Shown one piece after another: positions 1-8,659 of a stretch of DNA of 34,936 bases. Numbering within the stretch: the first letter of the stretch is position 1; each line of letters opens with the position of its first letter. The position numbers and the translations under genes are program-made. The notes under the pieces are model-generated. The model ran no database searches. It was not told the origin of the DNA and worked only from the letters and a program-made list of their open reading frames with translations. Source of the DNA: Pseudomonas kitaguniensis (GTDB lineage: Bacteria > Pseudomonadota > Gammaproteobacteria > Pseudomonadales > Pseudomonadaceae); the NCBI RefSeq assembly GCF_009296165.1, contig NZ_VUAZ01000062.1, forward strand, positions 1 to 34,936, in the 5' to 3' direction.

Positions 1-48
1 CGGAAACTCAGCGCAATTTCGGCTCTTGGAATGGCGGAAGGCGAGTAA
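1..48 (+). CDS. Possible 3' end of a truncated CDS
   Basis: The frame starting at base 1 is open for 15 codons and stops with TAA at 46-48, giving the tail RKLSAISALGMAEGE. It could be the last residues of a rightward gene convergent with sppA. The stretch is too short to identify. In other pseudomonads a maf-like gene lies near sppA, but nothing in these 15 residues proves that here. A chance open frame of this length is quite possible. Confidence 0.3.
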   Translation, partial: RKLSAISALGMAEGE

Positions 49-75
49 CCCCCTTAAATACACTGCAAAACCAAT

Positions 76-164
76 TGTGGGAGGGGGCTTGCTCCCGATA
101 GCGGTGCATCAGCCAGTTTATCTGCCACTGACCCACCGCCATCGGGAGCAAGCTCCCTCCCACA
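76..164. repeat. REPIN (two inverted REP sequences)
   Basis: Two REP units in opposite orientation bracket a short spacer. The left arm begins TGTGGGAGGGGGCTTGCTCC and the right arm ends with its near-complement, CCCTCCCACA. Each arm carries a short internal palindrome around the GGAGCAAGC core. The total length of 89 bp equals that of the REPIN at 13654-13742. It sits between the sppA stop and the preceding reading frame, a typical extragenic place. REPINs are non-autonomous elements mobilised by RAYT transposases elsewhere in the genome; no RAYT gene is in this window. Confidence 0.88.
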
Positions 165-205
165 TGTTCAGCTTCCACACTTTGAGCTATGCCAGCCTCG
201 ATAGA

Positions 206-1189
206 TCAGCGCAAGGTCGGGCCCTGGAAGCCCATGTACATGGCCAACTTCTCGGCCACGCTGGCGCCCAGCTTCTTCGAGAAGCGATCAAACGGCGACT
301 CCTCAACGGTGAAGTCGACCAGCTCTTTCTCGCCGATCACGTCGCGTGCCACCGAACTGGCACTGCCAAGACCGTCGATCAAGCCCAGCGGCAACGCCTG
401 CTCGCCCGACCACACCAGCCCGGAGAACAGCTCCGGGTGGTCCTTATCCTTCAGACGATCGCCACGGCCCTGCTTTACGCTGGCAATGAACTGACGATGG
501 GTCGTGTCCAGAACCCCCTGCCAGAACTGGGTTTCATCGGCTTTTTGCGGCTGGAACGGGTCAAGGAACGACTTGTGTTCACCGGAGGTATAAGTGCGAC
601 GCTCCACACCCAGCTTCTCCATGGCGCCGACAAACCCGTAACCGGCCGCGGTCACACCAATCGAGCCCACCAGGCTGGCCTTGTCGGCGTAGATCTGATC
701 AGCCGCGCTGGCGATGTAATAGGCACCCGAGGCGCCCAGGTCGGCGATCACCGCGTAGAGCTTGGTATCCGGGTGCAACGCGCGCAGGCGACGAATTTCG
801 TCGTACACATAACCCGACTGCACAGGGCTGCCGCCCGGGCTGTTGATACGCAGAATCACGCCTTTGACCTTGGGGTCTTCAAACGCAGCACGCAGGCTGG
901 TGACGATGTTGTCGGCGCTGGCGGATTCCTTGTCGGCAATCACCCCGCGCACTTCGATCAAGGCCGTGTAATTGTTGCCACGGGTAGCGCTTTTTTCCAT
1001 GTCCATCAGTGGGCTGAACAACGCCAGCATGCCGAGCAGGTACACGAACGTCAGCAATTTGAAGAAGATCCCCCACCGCCGCGAACGGCGCTGCTCCTGC
1101 ACGCTGGCCAAGAGCGTCTTCTCCAGCAGCTTCCAGCTTTTATCATCGCCACGGTCGGCCGTTTCAGGCGCTTTCCACTCATCACTCAT
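206..1189 (-). CDS. sppA: Signal peptide peptidase SppA, short (S49) form
   Basis: This 327-residue inner-membrane serine protease degrades signal peptides left after secretion. A cytoplasmic N-terminus rich in charge is followed by one membrane segment (about residues 41-61). The S49 domain then carries the nucleophile Ser154 in GASGAYYIAS and the general base Lys206 in TSGEHKSF, a Ser-Lys dyad. It is the short single-domain type, roughly half the length of E. coli SppA, and so probably works as a larger oligomer. It lies 21 bp downstream of the HAD gene and shares its direction with rluC, so the three genes probably form one operon. The order rluC, hydrolase, sppA is conserved in pseudomonads. 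Confidence 0.94.
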   Translation of the reverse strand: MSDEWKAPETADRGDDKSWKLLEKTLLASVQEQRRSRRWGIFFKLLTFVYLLGMLALFSPLMDMEKSATRGNNYTALIEVRGVIADKESASADNIVTSLRAAFEDPKVKGVILRINSPGGSPVQSGYVYDEIRRLRALHPDTKLYAVIADLGASGAYYIASAADQIYADKASLVGSIGVTAAGYGFVGAMEKLGVERRTYTSGEHKSFLDPFQPQKADETQFWQGVLDTTHRQFIASVKQGRGDRLKDKDHPELFSGLVWSGEQALPLGLIDGLGSASSVARDVIGEKELVDFTVEESPFDRFSKKLGASVAEKLAMYMGFQGPTLR

Positions 1190-1210
1190 GCCATTAACCC
1201 CAGCAAAGAC

Positions 1211-1873
1211 TTATTGGGCCTGGTTGAGCCAGGCCTGCAGTTCGGAAAAATGATCAATCGTCAGCCGGGGCTCGTAGTGCTGCAAGGCCTCGGCAGCCTG
1301 GGCACCGTAGCTGACCGCCACACTGTGCATACCGGCGTTGCGCGCCATCATCAGGTCGAAGGACGCGTCGCCCACCATCAGTGCCTCGCTCGGCGCTACG
1401 CCGCAGTGCGCCATGATCTGCTCAAGCATCAGAGGATGAGGCTTGCTGGCGGTTTCATCCGCCGCGCGGGTGATGTCGAAATAATCTTCAAAGCCATGGG
1501 CCTTGAGTACCCGGTCAAGCCCGCGACGGGCCTTGCCGGTGGCCACAGCCAAGTAATAACCGTCGGCGCGAAACGCCTCCAGAGATTGCCTTACGCCGTC
1601 AAACAGCGGCGAAGGCTCAGCTTCCAGCGCGATGTAGTGATCGGCGTAGTGCTGACGAAACGCTATCAGCGCTGGCTCGTCGATTGCCGGGTACAAGGTG
1701 CGGATCGCCTCAGGCAAACCCAAGCCGATGATGCCCTTGACCGCCAGGTCGCTGCACAACGCAAAGCCGGAACGGGTCGAGGCCATGTGCATCGACTCGA
1801 CGATCCGACCAATGGAGTTCGCCAGCGTACCGTCCCAATCAAAAATCAGCAGCTTGTATTCACGGTGCGACAC
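1211..1873 (-). CDS. HAD-family hydrolase, phosphoglycolate phosphatase-like
   Basis: The 220-residue product is a haloacid-dehalogenase-superfamily phosphatase. Motif I is DWDGTLANS, with nucleophile Asp12 and acid Asp14. VATGKAR supplies the motif II Thr, the Lys of SKPHP is motif III, and GDASFD is motif IV. The helical cap between motifs I and II is of the Gph/PGP type. The substrate cannot be read from sequence. The start is GTG at 1873, 11 bases inside the 3' end of rluC, with GGAG just upstream, so translation is probably coupled to RluC. Placement after rluC is usual in pseudomonads. Confidence 0.9.
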   Translation of the reverse strand: MSHREYKLLIFDWDGTLANSIGRIVESMHMASTRSGFALCSDLAVKGIIGLGLPEAIRTLYPAIDEPALIAFRQHYADHYIALEAEPSPLFDGVRQSLEAFRADGYYLAVATGKARRGLDRVLKAHGFEDYFDITRAADETASKPHPLMLEQIMAHCGVAPSEALMVGDASFDLMMARNAGMHSVAVSYGAQAAEALQHYEPRLTIDHFSELQAWLNQAQ

Positions 1874-2819
1874 TCAAACGCTCCACGGTCTTGGCCCACA
1901 TATCATCGACCGGGGCCTGCAGCTTCAGCTCACCGCCATCGGGCAGCGGCACCGTCAGCATGTAAGCGTGCAAAAACAGGCGCTTACCGCCGAGGTCGCG
2001 AATCTCTTTGGAGAAATCCTCGTCGCCGTACTTGGTGTCGCCTGCAATGCAGTGGCCTGCGTGCAGGGTGTGCACGCGAATCTGGTGAGTACGGCCGGTG
2101 ACCGGCTTGGCCTCAACCATCGTGGCGAAGTCGCCAAAGCGGCGCAGCACTTTGAACAGGGTCAGGGCTTCTTTGCCCTCCTCGTCCACTTCGACCATAC
2201 GCTCGCCGGAGCGCAGGTTGCTCTTTTGCAACGGCGCGCGAACGCTCTTGATCGAACTTGCCCAATTACCCCGCACCAGCGCCATGTAGCGCTTGTCGAC
2301 ACCATCGCCACGCAGCGCGGTGTGCAGGTGGCGCAACATGCTGCGTTTTTTGGCAATCATCAACAGGCCGGACGTGTCACGGTCCAGGCGATGCACCAGC
2401 TCCAGCTCTTTGGCATCCGGGCGCAACTGACGGAAGGCTTCAATTACCCCGAACGTCAGGCCGCTGCCGCCGTGTACCGCAATGCCGCAGGGCTTGTTGA
2501 TCACGATCAGTTTGTTGTCTTCGAACACAATCGACGCCTCAAGGCGCTGCAACAGGCCTTGGGCGAGTGGCACCGGCTCGTCACGTTCAGGCACGCGAAC
2601 CGGCGGCACACGGACGATATCGCCCGCCTGCAGCTTGTACTCGGGCTTGATGCGCCCCTTGTTCACGCGCACTTCGCCTTTACGCAAAATGCGGTAAATC
2701 AAGGTCTTGGGCACGCCTTTGAGCCTGGCCAATAGAAAATTATCGATGCGTTGGCCGGCATATTCCGGCGAGACCTCGAGCAGCTGGACGCTGGGGGTCT
2801 GGGGGGCGGTAGTCGTCAT
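1860..2819 (-). CDS. rluC: 23S rRNA pseudouridine synthase RluC
   Basis: A 319-residue RluA-family pseudouridine synthase that in E. coli modifies U955, U2504 and U2580 of 23S rRNA. An S4 RNA-binding domain occupies about residues 22-80 ([10 protein letters not shown]... [13 protein letters not shown]). The catalytic domain contains HRLDRDTSG with catalytic Asp146, followed by [20 protein letters not shown] near the C-terminus. It is the first gene of a leftward operon with the HAD gene and sppA, and is divergent from rne, the same arrangement as in other gamma-proteobacteria. The ATG at 2819 fits the usual RluC N-terminus. Confidence 0.94.
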   Translation of the reverse strand: MTTTAPQTPSVQLLEVSPEYAGQRIDNFLLARLKGVPKTLIYRILRKGEVRVNKGRIKPEYKLQAGDIVRVPPVRVPERDEPVPLAQGLLQRLEASIVFEDNKLIVINKPCGIAVHGGSGLTFGVIEAFRQLRPDAKELELVHRLDRDTSGLLMIAKKRSMLRHLHTALRGDGVDKRYMALVRGNWASSIKSVRAPLQKSNLRSGERMVEVDEEGKEALTLFKVLRRFGDFATMVEAKPVTGRTHQIRVHTLHAGHCIAGDTKYGDEDFSKEIRDLGGKRLFLHAYMLTVPLPDGGELKLQAPVDDMWAKTVERLSVAP

Positions 2820-2848
2820 GGCGGCGATGATAACAATTTTTTATGGAA

Positions 2849-2877
2849 TTGAAGCACTTAATCATTGCTGCTATAGT
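2849..2877 (+). promoter_or_regulatory. Putative sigma-70 promoter of rne
   Basis: A -35 TTGAAG (2849-2854) and a -10 TATAGT (2872-2877) are separated by exactly 17 bp. Transcription would begin near 2884 and give rne a leader of about 695 nt. No equally good promoter was seen closer to rne. Confidence 0.6.
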
Positions 2878-2883
2878 CGCGAA

Positions 2884-3578
2884 CGCCGTCAAAAGCGGCC
2901 TGGACAGAGGACTTGCGGCAAACTGCCGGCCCTGACCATCGCAATTCATCAGGACGCGAGGCCGTCCTACGGGGCTTTCGCCACCTTGGGAGGCTCGGGA
3001 TTGTAACGAGCGCAGGTGACATGAGGCCTGAAGCGAGTGCAAAAAGCAGAGTAAATACTCGCCTTTTGCGCCGATATTTACGGCCAGTTCACAAAGTGCA
3101 GTCAGTCTTGAGCCAGACCATGGCGAATGCTTCGGAAACAACGCCTGTTAAGAGCTGAGTGCGAGCGCAGTCGCCCACATTCAGTCTTGTTTAGCCATGA
3201 GCGTGAACTCCCCATTGGAGAACACGGTAAATGCCAACCCGCTGCGGATTCTGCGCGCGGCAGCACCCGAATTATCAGGGATACGTGTAGGGTGGAGATG
3301 CACAACCGTCGGACTGTGTAGCACTAGGCTTATATTTAGACGCTTCATCTCGTCCACAGTCGCCGGTTGATTCCTCCTCCTGACCTTAGCTTTTGTTGAA
3401 GTGGTGCCTTTGTCACCACCGCTAACAAGCAGGACGCGTCCGTCGCGATACCGGCCCCTATTGGCGGGTTTTGCTGGACACTGGAGTGGCCAACCACTCT
3501 TGACGCACCTGACACCGACCGTGAGAAGTCGTGTGTGCCGAACGCCGTTTCCGGCAGCCCGGAAACCGACGGTACAAC
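2884..3578 (+). promoter_or_regulatory. Long structured 5' leader of rne
   Basis: This gap of about 700 nt between rluC and rne has no credible gene but many self-complementary segments. Examples are a hairpin CGGCA/TGCCG near 2917, AGGACG/CGTCCT near 2951, a bulged stem GCAAAA...TTTTGC around a GAGT/ACTC tip near 3039-3070, GTGGTG/CACCAC at 3401-3419, GAGTGG/CCACTC with a 4-nt loop at 3484-3499, and an 8-bp stem GTTTCCGG/CCGGAAAC at 3547-3566. The last stem ends 12 nt before the rne ATG and buries the only GGAA-like Shine-Dalgarno. E. coli rne has a 361-nt leader through which RNase E controls its own mRNA; an analogous role here is inference. Confidence 0.6.
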
Positions 3579-6500
3579 ATGAAAAGAATGCTGATTAACG
3601 CAACCCAACCCGAAGAGTTGCGTGTTGCACTGGTAGATGGCCAACGCCTCTACGACCTGGACATTGAATCCGGTGCACGCGAGCAAAAGAAGGCCAATAT
3701 CTATAAAGGCCGTATTACTCGCATCGAACCAAGCCTTGAGGCTGCCTTTGTCGATTTCGGCTCCGAGCGCCACGGCTTCCTGCCCCTCAAAGAAATCTCG
3801 CGCGAATACTTCAAGAAAGCCCCTGAAGGCCGCGTGAACATCAAGGACGTCCTGACCGAAGGCCAGGAAGTTATCGTTCAGGTCGAAAAAGAAGAACGTG
3901 GCAACAAGGGCGCTGCCCTCACCACCTTCATCAGCCTGGCTGGTCGCTACCTGGTGCTGATGCCGAACAACCCGCGTGCAGGCGGTATTTCCCGTCGCAT
4001 CGAAGGCGAAGAGCGCAACGAACTGCGTGAAGCGCTGAACGGCTTGATCGCACCGGCCGACATGGGCCTGATCGTGCGCACTGCAGGCCTTGGCCGCAGC
4101 AGCGAAGAAATGCAGTGGGACCTCGACTACCTGCTGCAACTGTGGACCGCTATTAAAGAAGCGTCCCTGGACCGTTCCGCGCCATTCCTGATCTACCAGG
4201 AAAGCAACGTGATCATCCGCGCCATCCGCGATTACCTGCGCCAGGACATCGGCGAAGTGCTGATCGACAGCGTTGAAGCGCAGGACGAAGCCCTGACCTT
4301 TATCCGCCAGGTGATGCCGCAGTACGCCAGCAAGATCAAGCTGTACGAAGACAGCGTTCCGCTGTTCAACCGTTTCCAGATCGAAAGCCAGATCGAGACC
4401 GCCTTCCAGCGCGTGGTCGAACTGCCTTCCGGCGGCTCCATTGTTATCGACCCGACCGAAGCCCTGGTGTCCATCGACATCAACTCGGCGCGCGCCACCA
4501 AAGGCAGCGACATCGAAGAAACCGCCCTGCAGACCAACCTGGAAGCGGCTGAAGAAATCGCCCGCCAGCTGCGCCTGCGTGACATCGGCGGCCTGATCGT
4601 GATCGACTTCATCGACATGACCCCGGCCAAGAACCAGCGCGCCGTGGAAGAAAAAGTCCGCGAATGCCTCGAAGCCGACCGTGCCCGCGTACAAGTCGGG
4701 CGCATCTCGCGCTTCGGCCTGCTGGAAATGTCGCGTCAGCGCCTGCGTCCATCCCTGGGCGAGAGCAGCGGCATCGTCTGCCCGCGTTGCAACGGCACCG
4801 GCATTATCCGTGACGTTGAATCGCTGTCCCTGGCGATCCTGCGCCTGATCGAAGAAGAAGCGCTGAAAGACCGCACCGCCGAAGTCCGCGCGCAAGTGCC
4901 AATCCCGGTTGCAGCCTTCCTGCTCAACGAAAAACGCAACTCGATCACCAAGATCGAACTGCGCACGCGTGCCCGCATCGTCATCCTGCCGAACGATCAC
5001 CTCGAAACGCCGCACTTCGAAGTGCAGCGCCTGCGTGATGACAGCCCGGAAGCGCACACCAACCAGTCCAGCTACGAAATCGCGGCTGCCGCTGCCGAAG
5101 TCGAAGAAGTTCAGCCAGCCGCCGCGACCCGCACCCTGGTTCGCCAGGAAGCAGCCGTGAAGACTGCCCCGGCTCGCGCCAATGCACCCGTGCCTGCTGA
5201 AGTAGCAGCGCCGGTTGCCGCACCGGCCGCCCTGCCTGAGCCAAGCCTGTTCAAAGGCCTGGTGAAGTCGCTGGTCAGCCTGTTCGCCACCAAAGAGGAG
5301 CCTGTTGCTCCGGTCGTGGTCGAAAAACCGGCCTCCGAGCGCCCAGCGCGCAACGAGGAGCGTCGCAACGGTCGTCAGCAAAGCCGTAACCGCAACGGCC
5401 GCCGTGACGAAGAGCGCAAGCCTCGCGAAGAACGTGCACCGCGTGAAGAACGCGCGCCACGTGAAGAGCGTGCACCACGCGAAGCCCGTGAAGAAACGCC
5501 GGTTGTAGCGCGCGAAGAACGTGCACCGCGTGAAGAGCGCGCTCCCCGCACCCCACGTGCCCCACGTGAAGATCGCAAGCCGCGTGGCGAGCGTGAAGAA
5601 CGTGTACGTGAGCTGCGCGAGCCGCTGGACGCCGCACCGGCCGTCGCTGCCGAAGCCACCACCGAAGAACGCCCGGCTCGCCAGCCGCGCGAGGAACGCG
5701 CCCCACGTGAAGAACGCCAACCGCGTGCACCGCGTGAAGAGCGTCAACCACGCGCAGAGCAAGCTGCTGCCACCAGCGACGAAGAAGAAGTACTGACCGG
5801 CGAAGAGCAACTGCAGGATGACGGCCAGGACAACGCCGAAGGCGATCGTCCACGCCGCCGCTCCCGTGGCCAGCGTCGTCGCAGCAACCGTCGTGAGCGT
5901 CAGCGTGATGCCAATGGCAATGTGATCGAAGGCTCGGAAGAGTCCGGCGAGCACACAGAAGCCGAACCGACTGGCGCCGAACTGGCTGCTGGCCTGGCCG
6001 TTACTGCTGCCGTTGCCAGCTCGGTGATCAGTGCACCCGCTGAAGCCCAAGCTCACGAGCAAGCTGAACGTGCTACTGCATCTGTTGAAGAAACGGCTGC
6101 GGTAGAAGCGCCAGTCGCGCAAACGCCAGTGGTTGAAGCGCCTGTGCTTGAAGCCCCAGCGGTTGAAGCACCTGCGTTTGAAGCCCCAGTGTTTGAAGCA
6201 GCCGTTGTTGAAGCCCCCGTTGTTGAAGCGACTACCCCGATCGAAGCCCCAGCGGCTCCGGAAGTGGAAGTTGCACCGGTTCGCGATGCCCAACCCGAAG
6301 TGGAAGTGGTAGCTGTTGAGCCTGCACCGGTGGTTGAACCTCAGCCAGTGGTTGAAGCGGCTGTTGAAGCGCCGGTTGTCGAAGAAGCATCCCCGGCAGT
6401 GCGTGAAGTTCGCGAAGAACAGACCGCCTTCCAATGGACTGCCGAGCCAGCCGCTCCGGTTGAAGCACCAGCCCCTGCCCCAGTGGTAGAGGAAGCGCCT

Positions 6501-6818
6501 GCACCGGTTGCCGAAGTGATTGAAGCCGCTCCGGCTGTGGTTGCCGAGCCAGCGCCAGTGGTCGAGGCGCCGGTGGTTGCTGAAGTCGCCGCGCCAGTGG
6601 TTGAAGCCGCGCCTGCCAGTGCCCTGACCGAAAACGGTCGTGCGCCGAATGACCCACGTGAAGTGCGTCGCCGTCGCAAGGAAGCTGAAGCAGCCGCTGC
6701 TGCCGCTGCTTCTGCACCGGCGGCTGCCGAAGTGATCGAGGCGCCAGCCCCGGTTGCTGAAACAACGGCTGAGCATAAGGCTGAGGAAGCAGAGCACGAG
6801 CCTAAACCGCTCGTCTGA
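3579..6818 (+). CDS. rne: Ribonuclease E
   Basis: A 1079-residue endoribonuclease and degradosome scaffold. The catalytic half (about 1-520) has an N-terminal S1 domain, the DNase I-like site with Asp300 ([11 protein letters not shown]) and Asp343 ([12 protein letters not shown]), and the zinc-link CPRCNGTG (Cys401, Cys404). These match E. coli D303, D346, C404 and C407 in order and spacing. The C-terminal half is low-complexity. Repeats built on REERAP (about 616-729) form an arginine-rich RNA-binding tract, then a VEAP/VVEAP region (about 838-1014) leads to a tail with [16 protein letters not shown]. The start [10 protein letters not shown] is the conserved one; the upstream in-frame extension is leader. 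Regulation is probably autogenous through the leader. Confidence 0.97.
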   Translation: MKRMLINATQPEELRVALVDGQRLYDLDIESGAREQKKANIYKGRITRIEPSLEAAFVDFGSERHGFLPLKEISREYFKKAPEGRVNIKDVLTEGQEVIVQVEKEERGNKGAALTTFISLAGRYLVLMPNNPRAGGISRRIEGEERNELREALNGLIAPADMGLIVRTAGLGRSSEEMQWDLDYLLQLWTAIKEASLDRSAPFLIYQESNVIIRAIRDYLRQDIGEVLIDSVEAQDEALTFIRQVMPQYASKIKLYEDSVPLFNRFQIESQIETAFQRVVELPSGGSIVIDPTEALVSIDINSARATKGSDIEETALQTNLEAAEEIARQLRLRDIGGLIVIDFIDMTPAKNQRAVEEKVRECLEADRARVQVGRISRFGLLEMSRQRLRPSLGESSGIVCPRCNGTGIIRDVESLSLAILRLIEEEALKDRTAEVRAQVPIPVAAFLLNEKRNSITKIELRTRARIVILPNDHLETPHFEVQRLRDDSPEAHTNQSSYEIAAAAAEVEEVQPAAATRTLVRQEAAVKTAPARANAPVPAEVAAPVAAPAALPEPSLFKGLVKSLVSLFATKEEPVAPVVVEKPASERPARNEERRNGRQQSRNRNGRRDEERKPREERAPREERAPREERAPREAREETPVVAREERAPREERAPRTPRAPREDRKPRGEREERVRELREPLDAAPAVAAEATTEERPARQPREERAPREERQPRAPREERQPRAEQAAATSDEEEVLTGEEQLQDDGQDNAEGDRPRRRSRGQRRRSNRRERQRDANGNVIEGSEESGEHTEAEPTGAELAAGLAVTAAVASSVISAPAEAQAHEQAERATASVEETAAVEAPVAQTPVVEAPVLEAPAVEAPAFEAPVFEAAVVEAPVVEATTPIEAPAAPEVEVAPVRDAQPEVEVVAVEPAPVVEPQPVVEAAVEAPVVEEASPAVREVREEQTAFQWTAEPAAPVEAPAPAPVVEEAPAPVAEVIEAAPAVVAEPAPVVEAPVVAEVAAPVVEAAPASALTENGRAPNDPREVRRRRKEAEAAAAAAASAPAAAEVIEAPAPVAETTAEHKAEEAEHEPKPLV
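5425..5765 (+). repeat. Intragenic [16 protein letters not shown] repeats in rne
   Basis: A degenerate short tandem repeat encodes runs of (P)REERAP, with [10 protein letters not shown] variants. Codons alternate among synonyms (GAAGAACG, GAGGAACG, GAAGAGCG), so the peptide repeats more strictly than the DNA. In pseudomonad and enterobacterial RNase E this position holds the arginine-rich RNA-binding segment. Confidence 0.8.
6090..6620 (+). repeat. Intragenic VEAP-coding repeats in rne
   Basis: Imperfect tandem repeats of roughly 24-30 bp encode V(V)EAPV/A(F/V)EAP units. The product is an acidic, proline/alanine/valine-rich, presumably disordered linker. The length probably differs between strains through in-frame slippage. 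Confidence 0.75.
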
Positions 6819-6833
6819 TTCCAGACGCTACTA

Positions 6834-6872
6834 AAAAGCCCCGCCTGAGTGATCAGGCGGGGCTTTTTTATA
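6834..6872. terminator. Rho-independent terminator after rne
   Basis: The stem AAAAAGCCCCGCCTG / CAGGCGGGGCTTTTT, with an 8-nt loop, is flanked by A and T runs. It is likely bidirectional, also ending the leftward mocA-type gene. Confidence 0.93.
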
Positions 6873-6882
6873 GCCGGATGTT

Positions 6883-7467
6883 TCAGATTGGCGCGAAATC
6901 CAATAAGTGCGGCACATCCACATCCCAAAGCACGCCGGGATCTTCCACCCGCACTTCATGCACCGTCGTCTGTGCAAACAACGGCCTGGCCCCACGATCG
7001 CCCGTCAACGCCATTAACGCTGGCCCGAACGCGCGACCAAACGCAACCGGGTGCCCATAGTGGCCAGCGTGCACCGGCACGTTGATGCCTTCCAGGTTCA
7101 CCAACACTCGCTCAATGCTCGCCGGCAAAATAAACGGCATGTCCCCCAGCACCACCAGCCAGCCATCACTTGAGCCACTGGCCGCGACGGCGGCCGCAAT
7201 GCTGTCGCCCATGCCATGCGATTGCAGCAGCAATACTTCGCAGCCGTAAGCCTGTGCCAAGCGAATCACTTCATGCCGGTGCGGTGAGGTAACCACCCAG
7301 CGCTTTACGACCTGCGCCGGCAGGTTCAACAACACCTGCTCGATGACCGGCCGCGTGGCGCCATCGCGCCCTACACAATCGGCCAGCAGCTTGTCTGTAT
7401 CCGCTCCCGCCTTAGCCCTGAAACGACTGCCCTGCCCTGCCGCCAGCACAATTGCGGTGACGCTCAT
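6883..7467 (-). CDS. MobA/MocA-like nucleotidyltransferase
   Basis: The 194-residue product has the NTP-transferase Rossmann-like fold of molybdenum-cofactor nucleotidyltransferases. The N-terminal loop LAAGQGSRF with a downstream Lys binds the nucleotide, and VVLGDMPF supplies the metal-binding Asp. By family it would transfer CMP or GMP to molybdopterin for a molybdenum hydroxylase. Its ATG overlaps the stop of the xdhC-type gene by 4 bp (ATGA), so the two proteins are almost certainly made together. No molybdenum hydroxylase gene is nearby. The cytidylyl (MocA) or guanylyl (MobA) specificity cannot be decided by eye; MocA is favoured by its XdhC partner. Confidence 0.85.
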   Translation of the reverse strand: MSVTAIVLAAGQGSRFRAKAGADTDKLLADCVGRDGATRPVIEQVLLNLPAQVVKRWVVTSPHRHEVIRLAQAYGCEVLLLQSHGMGDSIAAAVAASGSSDGWLVVLGDMPFILPASIERVLVNLEGINVPVHAGHYGHPVAFGRAFGPALMALTGDRGARPLFAQTTVHEVRVEDPGVLWDVDVPHLLDFAPI

Positions 7468-8450
7468 TGCGCCAGCACCGGCTGCGGTTTTTTCTGCGTG
7501 GGCGCCACGCCATTCTTGATCGCGACGATTTCGGCCATCAGCGACAGCGCAATTTCCGCTGGGGTGTGGCTGCCGATGTGCAAACCGATCGGCCCATGCA
7601 AACGTGCAATCGCCTCGGCCGATAAACCCAGCTCGGCGAGGTTCTCCCGGCGTTTTTGGCTATTGACCCGCGAGCCGAGGGCGCCGATGTAGAACGCCGT
7701 GGAGTTCAGCGCCGTCAGCAGCGCCATATCGTCGAGTCGCGGGTCATGGGTGAGGCAGACAATGGCCGTGCGCTCGTCGGTCTGGATATTCAACACCGCC
7801 TCATCCGGCATGCCCGGCACGAAGCGGCCGTGCTGCTCTTCCCAGCCATAGACGAACTCTTCACGCGGGTCACAGATCAGCACTTCGAAATCCAGCAACC
7901 GTGCCATTTCAGCCACGTAGCGTGATAACTGCCCGGCGCCGATCAACAACAGGCGCCAGCGCGGGCCGTAAATGGCCCGCAGGCGTTCGCCGTCGAAGCT
8001 CACAACATCGGTCTTGCTCGCGACACTCAGGCTGACGTCGCCGGTGCCCACGTCCAATTCGCGCGCGACGATTTGATGCGCTTCACAACGCTGCAACAGC
8101 TCCTCGACCCAGCGCCAGTCGCCCACCCGCTCTTCTGTGAGGCGCAACGTGCCGCCGCAAGGCAGACCAAAACGCGCGGCCTCATCGCGGGTGACGCCGT
8201 AGGTCACCAGTTGCACAGGTGGCCCATCAGCAGGCAAGCGACCGTCCTGCAACCGTGCGATCAAGTCATCTTCGATGCAACCGCCCGACACCGAGCCGAT
8301 CACCACCCCGTCGCCGCGCAAGGCCAGCATCGCACCCGGCGGGCGCGGCGCGCTGCCCCACGTCTGAACCACGCTGTACAACACCACTCGTTCTCCGGCG
8401 CGGCGCCATTCGAGCACGCTGCGCAGGACATTCAAATCCACACTGTCCAT
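7464..8450 (-). CDS. XdhC/CoxI-family molybdenum-enzyme maturation protein
   Basis: The product is 328 residues. XdhC proteins bind molybdenum cofactor, protect it, and insert the sulfurated form into xanthine-dehydrogenase-type enzymes. The N-terminal XdhC_CoxI domain contains GSAPRPPGAML and SVSGGCIEDDL. The C-terminal Rossmann domain contains LLLIGAGQLSRYVAEMA and ends with GALGSRVNSQKRRENL and GLHIGSHTPAEIALSLMAEI. ATG at 8450 is chosen over GTG at 8456 because AGGAG lies 5 nt upstream of it. It is the first gene of a two-gene operon with the MocA-like gene. The enzyme it serves is not encoded here, so it probably acts in trans. Confidence 0.87.
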   Translation of the reverse strand: MDSVDLNVLRSVLEWRRAGERVVLYSVVQTWGSAPRPPGAMLALRGDGVVIGSVSGGCIEDDLIARLQDGRLPADGPPVQLVTYGVTRDEAARFGLPCGGTLRLTEERVGDWRWVEELLQRCEAHQIVARELDVGTGDVSLSVASKTDVVSFDGERLRAIYGPRWRLLLIGAGQLSRYVAEMARLLDFEVLICDPREEFVYGWEEQHGRFVPGMPDEAVLNIQTDERTAIVCLTHDPRLDDMALLTALNSTAFYIGALGSRVNSQKRRENLAELGLSAEAIARLHGPIGLHIGSHTPAEIALSLMAEIVAIKNGVAPTQKKPQPVLAQ

Positions 8451-8595
8451 CAACACTCCTGCAGGCGATGCCGCGTCAATACGGCGGGCTAATCAGTCTT
8501 GGAACGAGCTGGCCGCTGTGAGTTTCATCTAATGGAAACGCTTGAAGACATGACTCAATGTAAATCAAAACGCTCAAAAGTGACCGACCAGAAAC

Positions 8596-8626
8596 GCAAA
8601 CGCCCCGAACAGGTCGGGGCGTTTGC
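8596..8626. terminator. Terminator downstream of dctA
   Basis: A perfect 13-bp stem GCAAACGCCCCGA / TCGGGGCGTTTGC with a 5-nt loop lies 33 bp after the dctA stop. The T-tract is short, but the stem is very stable. Confidence 0.8.
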
Positions 8627-8659
8627 AGCGTTTCAGGTGCTATTCACACCATCAGCGTA

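Noticed and set aside
26..2101. A 691-codon open frame antisense to sppA, the HAD gene and rluC
   Set aside because: It crosses three well-identified genes on the other strand and its start lies in the REPIN. No conserved motif was seen.
2884..3578. A separate small RNA gene in the rne leader
   Set aside because: Several hairpins are present, but none is followed by a T-run to end a short transcript, so a leader is the simpler reading.
5425..5765. Intragenic rne repeats as a separate mobile or CRISPR element
   Set aside because: The repeats keep frame, vary at synonymous positions and encode the known Arg-rich part of RNase E.
3345..6797. An 1150-codon open frame antisense to rne
   Set aside because: It mirrors the biased codons of rne (GAA, GCN, CGN give no antisense stops). 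The protein is low-complexity Phe/Arg/Gly without any domain and has no upstream signals.
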